Shown: positions 1-6,822 of the stretch, piece after piece
How positions within the stretch are numbered: the stretch's first letter is position 1
Layout: each line of letters begins with the position of its first letter
From: Acidobacteriota bacterium
GTDB taxonomy: Bacteria; Acidobacteriota; JAAYUB01
Reading direction: 5' to 3'
DNA: 32,721 nt
Assembly (NCBI GenBank): GCA_012517875.1
Contig: JAAYUB010000048.1
Location: forward strand, 1 to 32,721
Notes under the pieces: generated by a model
What the model was told of the DNA's origin: nothing
The model's input: only the letters and a program-made list of their open reading frames with translations
The model's database searches: none
Program-made: the position numbers and the translations under genes

Positions 1-184
1 TGGGCGGGGTGTCCCCGGACCATAGCTCCGGCAGGGCATCGGCGGCGGGTCGCCAGTAGGTGGTGTCGGCGCGGCGGCACGGCGTGTCGGGCCGCAGCCG
101 GCCCGCCGCCGCCTGCTCGGCCAGTTCGGCCTCGCCGAACGGACCGGCGGGGGCTGTGCCGTCATGGATGAAATAGCGTGCCAC
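1..184 (-). CDS. GYF_2 (DUF4339)-type domain protein, N-terminal part only
   Basis: The reading frame runs off the left edge, leaving 61 codons. It begins at a GTG (184-182) with a GGAG ribosome site a few bases upstream on the minus strand. The visible residues include YFIHDG, GPFGEAEL, a G-R-L step and YWRPA. This is the usual layout of the GYF_2 domain: an aromatic start, a G-P-F followed by a helix, then a closing W-x-P. In many bacteria this domain sits at the N terminus of membrane proteins and is thought to bind partners, but its exact role is not established. The gene starts 58 bp after the ABC ATPase on the same strand and could be co-transcribed with the export operon. The rest of the protein is outside the window. 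Confidence 0.65.
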   Translation of the reverse strand, partial: MARYFIHDGTAPAGPFGEAELAEQAAAGRLRPDTPCRRADTTYWRPAADALPELWSGDTPP

Positions 185-242
185 GCCTGCTCCACGGAAG
201 CTTTGCGTGATTATAGGTGGGTGCCCGCGCGGATGCAATCGC

Positions 243-923
243 TCAGTGGACGATCCGGCCGTCGACGAGGGGGACGATCCGGTCGGCCTGGCGGGCGAGC
301 TGCTCGTCGTGGCTCACCAGGATGAAGGCGGTGCCCAGGTTCCGGGAGATCTCGCGCATCAGCGCGAACACCGCGCGGCTGTTGGCGCTGTCGAGGTTGC
401 CGGTGGGTTCGTCGGCCAGGACCAGCGCGGGCTCGTTGATGAAGGCCCGCACCACCGCCACCCGCTGCTGCTGTCCGCCGGAGATCTGGCCCGGCCGGTA
501 GTGCAGGCGGTTGCCCAGGCCCACGCGGTGGAGCAGCTCCACCGCCCGCGCCCGCCGCTCGCGCTCGGCCTGCCGGCCCATGATCCGGCGGGGAATCAGA
601 ACATTTTCCAGCACCGAGAACTGGGGGAGCAGGTAGTGGAACTGGAAAATGAAGCCGAGGTACTGAAGCCGCAGCCGGGCGCGCGCGTCCTCGTCGAGCC
701 GGGCGGTATCCTCGCCGTTGAGCAGGATCCGACCCGATGTGGGTGCATCGAGGAGGCCCATCAGGTTCAGCAGGGTGGTCTTGCCGGATCCGGAGGCGCC
801 GGTGATGGACACGAACTCGCCTTTCGCCACCGCCAGGTCGATGTCGAAGAGCACCGGCGTGGGCACGCCGTCGCCGTACACTTTGTTCACTCCGCGGAGC
901 TCCACGACGGGGCACACGTCCAT
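243..923 (-). CDS. ABC transporter ATP-binding protein, LolD/MacB-ATPase type
   Basis: This is the nucleotide-binding subunit of a MacB/LolD-type transporter, about 226 residues, the usual length for a stand-alone ATPase. Visible motifs in order are Walker A GASGSGKT (about residues 42-49), a Q-loop in FIFQFHYLLP, the signature ISGGQQQR, Walker B ALVLADEPT followed by GNLDS, and the H-loop VSHDE. ADEPTGNLD is typical of the LolD/MacB/FtsE branch. The ATG at 923-921 overlaps the permease stop as TGATG, which suggests translational coupling. A GTG one codon upstream (926) is also possible. With the permease and the membrane fusion protein it should form a tripartite export complex in the inner membrane. 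The substrate (antibiotic, peptide, lipoprotein or glycolipid) cannot be read from sequence. Confidence 0.93.
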   Translation of the reverse strand: MDVCPVVELRGVNKVYGDGVPTPVLFDIDLAVAKGEFVSITGASGSGKTTLLNLMGLLDAPTSGRILLNGEDTARLDEDARARLRLQYLGFIFQFHYLLPQFSVLENVLIPRRIMGRQAERERRARAVELLHRVGLGNRLHYRPGQISGGQQQRVAVVRAFINEPALVLADEPTGNLDSANSRAVFALMREISRNLGTAFILVSHDEQLARQADRIVPLVDGRIVH

Positions 924-2173
924 CACGCCCCCCGGATCACGTCGATGGGATTGACCCGCGCCGCCCGCCAGGCCGGGTAGAGTGAGGCGAGAAAACCGAT
1001 GCCCACGGCGATGGCGATGCTCCCCAGGATCAGGGCGGGGCCGAGGTCAATCGGGAAGGTTTCCACCAGCCGACCGGTGGCGCTGGCGGTGGTGCGGAAG
1101 CCGGCCAGCCACAGGCACAAGGCGGACCCCTGGACAGCCCCGGCGGCGCCGCCGAAGAGCGACAGCAGCACGCCCTCCACGGTGAACACGGCGGTGATCT
1201 GGCGGCGGTTGGCGCCCATGGCCTTGAGGATGCCGATCTCCCGGAGCTGGCTCATCACCGACATGATGAGCATGCTGGCGATGCCGAAGCCGGCGCCCAG
1301 GATGGTGAAGCCCACGATGAGGTTCGATGACTGGCTCTGGGCGCGCAGTCCGGACAGGAGCGACTGGTTGTCCTCCATCCAGGAGCGCGTCTCGTAGGGG
1401 ACCTGCAGTGCCAGGCGCCGCGCCATGGCGTCGGCGCCGAAGATGTCGCCGAGCTTCAAGCCGATGCTGGTGACGGCGGTGCCCACGCCGAAGAGGGTCT
1501 GGCCGTCGCGCAGCGTCAGGTAGAGGGTGCCGCCGTCGACGGCGGCGAAGCCGCTGTCGAAGATGCCGGCGACGGTGTAGGTGCCGGCGTTCCCCTCGAT
1601 GCTCACCAGGCGGACCTTGTCCCCGAGGCGGAGCGAGAACTCGTCAGCCAGCTTATAGCCGAGGGCGACCTCGCCGGCGTTGAGCCCGAAGAACCGGCCC
1701 GTCACCAGTTTCGACTGGATATCCACCACCTCGTTGTGGCGCTCCGGGATCACGCCCACCACCGCCACTCCCTGCCGGCGGGCACCGCGCGACATGAACC
1801 CTTGCCCCTCCACCACCGGCGACACCGCCGCCACGTCCGGGTCGAAGCGCTGCAGCCGGGCCAGCCAGAAGGGCCAGTCCTCGATCTTGCGCTTCTGCCG
1901 CTCCAGCCGGATCCGCTCGCCGGCGTAAAGCGGCCCGTCCGGCGCCGCCGTGTCGGCCACCGACAGCGGCACCCGCTCGGGCTGGCGCATGACGACGTGG
2001 GGGATGGCGCCGGTGACGCTGGCGATGAGCCGCCGCTGCAGCCCGCCGATGAGGGCGCCGAGGAAGATGATCAGGGTGACGGAGACCGCCACGACCCCCA
2101 TCATGAGCAGGGTCTTGCCCAGGTTGTAGCGCAGGTTCCGCAGCGCCACGGACCAGGCGAAACGGTCGAACAT
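923..2173 (-). CDS. FtsX/MacB-family ABC transporter permease
   Basis: The membrane subunit of the same transporter has 416 residues. It shows the MacB/LolC plan: an N-terminal transmembrane helix (about residues 20-45), a large periplasmic domain of roughly 200 residues, then three helices. It ends in the family hallmark YPAWRAARVNPIDVIRG. A longer frame extends upstream to 2260, but the ATG at 2173 (MFDRFAW) has a GAGGAG ribosome site about nine bases ahead and is the conserved start for this family. The gene starts 34 bp after the membrane fusion protein. Unlike Escherichia coli MacB, the ATPase is a separate polypeptide. These proteins act by mechanotransmission rather than classical transport, according to what is known of MacB and LolCDE. 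Confidence 0.92.
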   Translation of the reverse strand: MFDRFAWSVALRNLRYNLGKTLLMMGVVAVSVTLIIFLGALIGGLQRRLIASVTGAIPHVVMRQPERVPLSVADTAAPDGPLYAGERIRLERQKRKIEDWPFWLARLQRFDPDVAAVSPVVEGQGFMSRGARRQGVAVVGVIPERHNEVVDIQSKLVTGRFFGLNAGEVALGYKLADEFSLRLGDKVRLVSIEGNAGTYTVAGIFDSGFAAVDGGTLYLTLRDGQTLFGVGTAVTSIGLKLGDIFGADAMARRLALQVPYETRSWMEDNQSLLSGLRAQSQSSNLIVGFTILGAGFGIASMLIMSVMSQLREIGILKAMGANRRQITAVFTVEGVLLSLFGGAAGAVQGSALCLWLAGFRTTASATGRLVETFPIDLGPALILGSIAIAVGIGFLASLYPAWRAARVNPIDVIRGA

Positions 2174-2207
2174 GGATCGGTCTCCTCGTTGTCCGGGCGG
2201 CGGACGC

Positions 2208-3428
2208 TCAGGGTCGCGCAACCGGCCGGACCGTGTCTCCGGCTGCGGCCTCGGTGCCACGGACCAGCACCGCGGCGTCGGACGGCACGCCCGTCACAGC
2301 GATCCACTCCGTGCCGCGGGCCAGAACGCGGACGGGCTGTTCGCGCACCGTATCACCCGTCACGACCAGCACGTGCCAGCGGCCGTCGCGCTGCAGGAGC
2401 GCGGTGGCGGGGAGGCTGAGCGCCCGCGGCAGCCGGGCCACCTCGACGCTGACGTCCACGGTCATGTCGGGGCGGACGAAGTCGGGGAGCCGGTCGGGAG
2501 TGAAACGGAGCCCCACCACGCCGCGGCTGCTGTCCACTTCCGGTCCGATCTGAGCCAGCGTCGCGGCAAACGGCTGGTCGCGGAACGCCGGCGCCAGCAC
2601 CGTCGCCCGCTGGCCGGTTCGCAGACGGTCCAGATTGTTCTCGTCGGTTTCGACGTAAATTTCTGTCACCCGCAGATCGGCCAGTTCCAGGAGAGCGTTG
2701 CCGGGGGTGACACTCTGGCCGGGTTCGGCGCTCCGGCGGATAACCAGCCCGGGCAGCGGCGCGCGGATCGTCCGGCGCTCCAGATCCTGCTTGGCCACCA
2801 GCACCGCCGTCTCCGCTTCGCGCAGGCGCGCTTCGGCCACCTGCAGGTCTTCGGGGCGCGGCCGGGCGCGCAGGTCGGCCAGCGTCTCGCGCGCGGCTGC
2901 CTCGGCGGCGGCGGCCTGGTCCCGCGTGGAGGCGGCCAGGTCCAGGTCGGCTTGGGCGACCACCTGGTCGTCGAAAAGGGCGCGCCTGCGCGCGAAGTCC
3001 CGCTCGGCCTGGAGCCGGGCGGCGGTCGCCCGGTCCAGTTCCGCATCGGCGCGGGCCAGCTCCTCGGGCGTGGTGCCGCGGCGGACAAGGGCCAGCTCGG
3101 CCGCAGCGGTCTGGGCGGCCTGGCGGCTCTGCTCCAGGCGCTGGCGCGCGTCGTCCCGCCGGAGCTGGACGAGGGAGGCGCCGGCGGCGACGCGGTCACC
3201 GTCTTCCACGAACACCGATTCGATGACGCCTGTCACCTCGCTGCCGATGGGGCTCTGCCGCTTGGCCCGGAGGGTGCCGCTGGCAATGACCAGCTCCACC
3301 ACCTCCCGCTCCGCCGGCCGGACGGTTTCGACCTCGCGGACGCGCAGCCGGCTGAAGCCCAGCCAGCCCGCCGCCGCCACGAGGAGCGCGCCGCTGATCC
3401 ACAAGGTGTGTCGCATCCGCCGGGTCAT
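2208..3428 (-). CDS. RND/MacA-like periplasmic membrane fusion protein
   Basis: This 406-residue periplasmic adaptor is the first gene of the export operon. A short basic N terminus (TRRMRH) precedes one membrane anchor (about residues 9-25). Next come half of a barrel-sandwich/lipoyl-like domain (VIASGTLRA, EVTGVIESV), a long Ala/Arg/Glu-rich coiled-coil hairpin (about residues 90-215), the returning lipoyl half (APLPGLVIRRSAEPGQ), a beta-barrel region (VETDENNLDRLRTGQ) and a C-terminal membrane-proximal domain. The start ATG at 3428 has a GGAGG site seven bases upstream. The adaptor would link the permease to an outer-membrane TolC-like channel, which is not encoded here. The 180 bp between this gene and the divergent trmFO must hold both promoters, but I could not identify convincing -35/-10 pairs. 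Confidence 0.92.
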   Translation of the reverse strand: MTRRMRHTLWISGALLVAAAGWLGFSRLRVREVETVRPAEREVVELVIASGTLRAKRQSPIGSEVTGVIESVFVEDGDRVAAGASLVQLRRDDARQRLEQSRQAAQTAAAELALVRRGTTPEELARADAELDRATAARLQAERDFARRRALFDDQVVAQADLDLAASTRDQAAAAEAAARETLADLRARPRPEDLQVAEARLREAETAVLVAKQDLERRTIRAPLPGLVIRRSAEPGQSVTPGNALLELADLRVTEIYVETDENNLDRLRTGQRATVLAPAFRDQPFAATLAQIGPEVDSSRGVVGLRFTPDRLPDFVRPDMTVDVSVEVARLPRALSLPATALLQRDGRWHVLVVTGDTVREQPVRVLARGTEWIAVTGVPSDAAVLVRGTEAAAGDTVRPVARP

Positions 3429-3608
3429 CCACAGGCCTCCGTCTTCGGGGATCGACCCATTTCAGCACAAAGCGGGACGCGGGGGAAGCGAATATTCCGC
3501 ACCGGGCGATACCGATTCAGATGGTGGCTGGTGCGATGGTGTATCATGGATTGCCGGACAGTGCGGGGAACCCCGCGGTTCGGGATGCCGGTCGGGAGGT
3601 GGCGGAGA

Positions 3609-4946
3609 ATGACCGGAACCGACGTGACTGTTCTCGGGGCAGGTCTGGCGGGAAGCGAGGCCGCGTGGCAGCTCGCCCGCAGGGGCTGGCGGGTGGCGCT
3701 TTGGGAGATGCGACCCGCCGTAATGACGCCCGCCCACCGAACCGGCCGCTTCGCCGAACTGGTCTGTTCCAATTCCCTCAAGTCGGAGGCTCCCGCCAGC
3801 GCGCCGTATTTGCTGAAGGAGGAGTTGCGCCACCTGGGCAGCCTCCTGCTCAGGGTGGCTGACGGTTGCCGAGTCCCCGCCGGGCAGGCGCTGGCGGTGG
3901 ACCGGCAGCGGTTCGCCGAGAGCGTGGAGGCGGCGGTCCGCAGTGAGGCCGGCATCGCAGTGGTCTCCGCGGAAGCGCGGACGCTGCCGGCGGCGCGTCC
4001 GGTCATCGTGGCCACGGGGCCGCTCACGTCACCGGCACTGGCCGAGGCGCTGCGCGGGCTCGCCGGCGCCGAGCACCTTTTTTTCTACGACGCCATCAGC
4101 CCCATCGTGGCCGGAGCTTCAGTGGACCGCGCCGTGGCCTTCGCCGCTTCGCGCTACGGCAAGGGAGGCGACGACTATCTGAACTGTCCCCTGAACCGCA
4201 AGGAGTATCAGGCGTTCATCGAGGCGCTCCGCGCAGCCGACACGTACCCGCGGCACGACTTCGAGGCGGATGCCTATTTCGAAGGGTGCCTTCCCATCGA
4301 GGAGATCGTCCGGCGCGGGGACGACACGCTCCGCTTCGGTCCCATGAAACCGGTGGGCCTGGTGGACCCGCGCACCGGCACCGTGCCATACGCCGCACTC
4401 CAGCTCCGCCGGGAGGATGTGCTGGGCGATGCGTTCAACCTGGTGGGTTTTCAGACGCGGCTGAGGCAGGGTGAGCAGCAGCGGGTTTTCCGGCTCATTC
4501 CTGGCCTGGCGCGCGCCGAGTTCATCCGGTTCGGGCAGATCCACCGCAACACGTACCTGAACGCGCCGGCCGTGCTCAACCCGGAGCAGGAGTTCCGCGA
4601 CCATCCCGGAGTGTTCGCGGCCGGGCAGTTGTGCGGGTTGGAGGGGTACATCGAGGCCGTCGCCACCGGGCTGATGGCCGGGCTGCAGGCGGACCGCCGG
4701 CTGCGGGGCCTTCCGCCCGTGCGGTTTCCCCGGGACACCGCGCTGGGCAGCCTGCAGCACGCCCTCGGCGCGGCGGATCCGCGCGGATACCAGCCGCTCA
4801 ATATCACCTTCGCGCTTCTGCCGCCGCCGCCGCCCGAGTTGGAGCGACGGCTTCACGGTAAGGCGGCGCGCCACGCCTGGCGGGTGCGGGAATCGCTGCA
4901 GGCGCTGCGGGACTTCGCCGCCCGGGATGGCGTGCGGCCCGCCTGA
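3609..4946 (+). CDS. trmFO: Methylenetetrahydrofolate-tRNA-(uracil-5-)-methyltransferase TrmFO
   Basis: TrmFO makes the T54 ribothymidine of the tRNA T-loop, using methylenetetrahydrofolate as carbon donor and FAD/NAD(P)H as reductant. The predicted protein has 445 residues, normal for the family. The N-terminal FAD-binding glycine motif GAGLAGSEAAW is at about residues 10-20. The family motif LVCSNSLKSE places a cysteine at residue 53, and FEGCLPIEE places the second functional cysteine at residue 227. Both match the positions studied in the Bacillus subtilis enzyme. FGPMKPVGL and the C-terminal GQLCGLEGY block are also present. The frame is open upstream to 2172, but that extension is antisense to the membrane fusion gene. 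The ATG at 3609 has GGGAGG and GGCGGAG just upstream. Confidence 0.96.
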   Translation: MTGTDVTVLGAGLAGSEAAWQLARRGWRVALWEMRPAVMTPAHRTGRFAELVCSNSLKSEAPASAPYLLKEELRHLGSLLLRVADGCRVPAGQALAVDRQRFAESVEAAVRSEAGIAVVSAEARTLPAARPVIVATGPLTSPALAEALRGLAGAEHLFFYDAISPIVAGASVDRAVAFAASRYGKGGDDYLNCPLNRKEYQAFIEALRAADTYPRHDFEADAYFEGCLPIEEIVRRGDDTLRFGPMKPVGLVDPRTGTVPYAALQLRREDVLGDAFNLVGFQTRLRQGEQQRVFRLIPGLARAEFIRFGQIHRNTYLNAPAVLNPEQEFRDHPGVFAAGQLCGLEGYIEAVATGLMAGLQADRRLRGLPPVRFPRDTALGSLQHALGAADPRGYQPLNITFALLPPPPPELERRLHGKAARHAWRVRESLQALRDFAARDGVRPA

Positions 4947-4966
4947 CGGGTCCGGTTCGGGCCGAA

Positions 4967-5308
4967 TCAGTGCACCGACTCCGGGTGACCGCCCGGCGGA
5001 TAGTTGCCCGTGGCCTGCATCCACAGGATGTCGTCCGGGGAGAACTGCTCGCGGGCGTACTCACACCATGGCAGGATGCGGCATTCCGGGCAGCGGCGAC
5101 TGCACGGGATGATCACGTTCACGGCGTCGGGGAAGAGGCGGTGGAACTCAGCGCTGTGCCCGTCGCGCACCTCATCCTCGTAGGTCTCGCGCAGCAACCG
5201 CAGCCGTACCTCGAGGGGAACGGCATCGGGCAGCTGCAGCACCGCCCGGAACTCCCGCCACATCTGGTCTTCGATCTTCCGCATTTCCTGTTCCAGCTTC
5301 TTGTCCAT
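4967..5308 (-). CDS. Small uncharacterised protein with a CX3CX2CX5C cysteine cluster
   Basis: The product is 113 residues with no family that I recognise. The N-terminal two-thirds is charged and probably helical. Four cysteines at residues 69, 73, 76 and 82 lie in CSRRCPECRILPWC, a compact CX3CX2CX5C arrangement able to hold Zn or an iron-sulfur cluster. CX3CX2C is also the spacing of the radical-SAM cluster motif, but the protein is far too short for that fold. The start is the ATG at 5308, with GGGGAGG five bases upstream. A GTG two codons earlier would sit on top of that site and is unlikely. The gene converges on trmFO with a 20-bp gap. It is probably real, given the good ribosome site and clear third-position GC bias. 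Function is unknown. Confidence 0.72.
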   Translation of the reverse strand: MDKKLEQEMRKIEDQMWREFRAVLQLPDAVPLEVRLRLLRETYEDEVRDGHSAEFHRLFPDAVNVIIPCSRRCPECRILPWCEYAREQFSPDDILWMQATGNYPPGGHPESVH

Positions 5309-5680
5309 GACCACCTCCCCAAGCGTCTATATCCATACAAACGGACGGAAACCGAAGTGTTCGGCCCTGAAGCCGAGAAACGGGTGAATCATGTTGATTT
5401 TTAAAGGAATATTTTTTTGGCAGCTTCAATGTCCCGCCCTTCCCACGCGCTGGACGGATGGATGGGCCCGGGCTACACGCGCCTGTTCAGGATCGATTCT
5501 CGCCGGTTGAGCATCCAGGCTACGAATGGGGAAAGGATCCAAAGAGTGGGGAAATATTCACCACTTTCTTCTGCGGTATATAGATTTATCCTTTTTAATT
5601 TCAATAATTTAAGAATTAATTGGATTTTGGCATGATGGTTGCCATTATCAAGTTGAATATTTGAGAAGGAGGTAATCACC
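5309..5680 (+). other. AT-rich divergent intergenic region upstream of hsp20
   Basis: This gap of 372 bp separates the minus-strand Cys-cluster gene from hsp20. Two parts (about 5395-5425 and 5575-5670) are strikingly AT-rich against the GC-rich background. A perfect AGGAGG-like ribosome site (GAAGGAGG) lies just before the hsp20 ATG. I found no CIRCE element and no clear sigma-32 CTTGAA/CCCCAT pair. An inverted repeat at 5628-5644 is listed separately. TCCTT near 5589 could pair with AAGGA of the ribosome site, so a thermosensitive leader is possible but unproven. Confidence 0.5.
5628..5644. promoter_or_regulatory. TGGCA-N7-TGCCA inverted repeat upstream of hsp20
   Basis: A perfect 5-bp inverted repeat with a seven-base spacer is centred about 45 bp before the hsp20 start codon, in the AT-rich stretch that most likely holds the promoter. 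It could be an operator half-site pair or a weak leader hairpin. The arms are short, so chance is a real alternative. Confidence 0.3.
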
Positions 5681-6127
5681 ATGGTTGGAATTCGCAAGTA
5701 CGATCCGTACAACCAGCTGTCCCGCGAGTTTGACCGGATGATTTCCCGGTTCTTCGACATGCCGCGGCGCTACGACGAGGAAAGCGAGGCGCTGGCGGCT
5801 TGGTACCCCCGCATGGACGTCAACGAGCGCGAGAACGAACTCGTTATTCGCTTCGACCTGCCTGGGATGAAACGGGAAGACATCCAGATCACGCTGGAGA
5901 ACAACACTGTCACCGTGAACGGCGAGCGCAAGTTCGACCAGGACGAGAAGCAGAATAACTATCATCGGGTCGAGTGCTGCTATGGCCGCTTCACCCGCAG
6001 CTTCACCCTGCCGCGGGCGGCCGACGGCGAGAAAATGAAGGCCAAGTACACCGACGGCGTGCTGGAGCTGGTCCTGCCCAAGCGGGAAGAGGCGAAGCCG
6101 AAACAGATCGCCATCAACGTCGGCTGA
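5681..6127 (+). CDS. Hsp20/alpha-crystallin family small heat-shock protein
   Basis: This ATP-independent holdase chaperone has 148 residues. The N-terminal arm resembles other bacterial Hsp20 proteins (YDPYNQLSREFDRMISRFF). The alpha-crystallin domain runs from about residue 42 to 140. It includes PRMDVNERENELVIRFDLPG, the beta-strand TVTVNGER, the conserved segment YGRFTRSFTLP and the closing A-x-x-x-x-GVLEL motif (KAKYTDGVLELVLPK). The C-terminal tail carries QIAINV, which fits the I-x-I/V motif used for oligomer assembly. The start has a strong GAAGGAGG site. A clear intrinsic terminator follows the gene, so it can be transcribed alone. It lies directly upstream of grpE and clpB, and clients held by Hsp20 are typically passed to the Hsp70/ClpB disaggregase. 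Confidence 0.95.
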   Translation: MVGIRKYDPYNQLSREFDRMISRFFDMPRRYDEESEALAAWYPRMDVNERENELVIRFDLPGMKREDIQITLENNTVTVNGERKFDQDEKQNNYHRVECCYGRFTRSFTLPRAADGEKMKAKYTDGVLELVLPKREEAKPKQIAINVG

Positions 6128-6146
6128 GCGAAATCAGCCGCCAGCA

Positions 6147-6171
6147 GGGGGGCGATGCCCCCCCTTTTTTT
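6147..6171 (+). terminator. Intrinsic terminator after hsp20
   Basis: A perfect seven-pair stem GGGGGGC/GCCCCCC with a three-base GAT loop is followed by C and seven T. It lies 20 bp after the hsp20 stop and only 33 bp before the grpE start. Either grpE has a promoter overlapping the terminator, or it depends on partial read-through. Confidence 0.9.
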
Positions 6172-6204
6172 ATCTCTTGAAACGAGTGCAACAAGGCGAC
6201 AATC

Positions 6205-6822
6205 ATGACGGATGTTCCCATCGAACCGGAAGCCGAAGGCGTCGACGCCGAGGCTGGCCAACCCCTGGATATTGCCGCGCCACCGCCGGAAGATCGGCTG
6301 GCTGAGAGCGTCGCTCCGGCGGAAGCAGATGTTGTCACCCGGCTGCGGGAGGCGCTGGCCGCATCCGAGGAGCGCACGTTGCGCGCGGTGGCCGACTTCG
6401 ACAACTTCCGCCGGCGCACCGCCGCAGCCAACGAGGAGGCGGCGCGGGAGCAAAAGAAGGCACTACTCCTGGACCTGCTCGAGGTGCAGGACAACTTTAC
6501 CCGCGCCTTGGAACACTGGACGGGCGATGACAATGAATTTGTCGCCGGCATCCGGGCGATCCGCCAGCAGTTGGAAGGGCTATTGATCCGCCACCAGGTG
6601 GAGCGGGTCGCCGCGCTCGGCCAGCCGTTCGATCCCCGCGTCCACGACGTGCTGGACGCCCGCCCGGATCCGGCGGTCTCGGTGGACACGGTGGATCGGG
6701 TGTACAAGGAGGGGTACCTATTTTGCGGCAAGCTGCTCCGGCCGGCGCTGGTCGGCGTGGCGCAGGCGACCCGGGCGGCCGGGACGCCGGCCGGCGAGGA
6801 GGAGGACCTTGGATCCGAATAA
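6205..6822 (+). CDS. grpE: GrpE nucleotide exchange factor
   Basis: GrpE is the nucleotide exchange factor of DnaK. The predicted protein has 205 residues. A long acidic, Pro/Ala-rich, probably disordered N terminus (about 1-45) is followed by the dimerising coiled coil with the family motif ADFDNFRRRT. The C-terminal beta-domain has FDPRVHDVL and VYKEGYLFCGKLLRPALVGV, which correspond to the conserved GrpE signature (F-P-x-x-H-x-A and G-Y-x-L-x-x-R-x-L-R-P-A-x-V). The ribosome site (AAGG) is modest. dnaK and dnaJ are not in the window, so the partners must be encoded elsewhere. The gene overlaps the start of clpB by 14 bp, which implies coupled translation of two disaggregase components. Confidence 0.95.
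   Translation: MTDVPIEPEAEGVDAEAGQPLDIAAPPPEDRLAESVAPAEADVVTRLREALAASEERTLRAVADFDNFRRRTAAANEEAAREQKKALLLDLLEVQDNFTRALEHWTGDDNEFVAGIRAIRQQLEGLLIRHQVERVAALGQPFDPRVHDVLDARPDPAVSVDTVDRVYKEGYLFCGKLLRPALVGVAQATRAAGTPAGEEEDLGSE

Noticed and set aside
2172-3608. Long upstream extension of the trmFO frame
   Set aside because: It is antisense to the membrane fusion protein gene, which has clear domains. TrmFO homology and a ribosome site both place the start at 3609.
4967-5308. Radical-SAM enzyme, based on CX3CX2C
   Set aside because: The protein has only 113 residues and no barrel or other radical-SAM motifs. The spacing alone is not enough.
6176-6204. CIRCE operator or sigma-32 promoter before grpE (GAGTGC and CTTGAAA present)
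   Set aside because: The left CIRCE half (TTAGCACTC) is missing, and a sigma-32 -10 element at the right distance would overlap the start codon.
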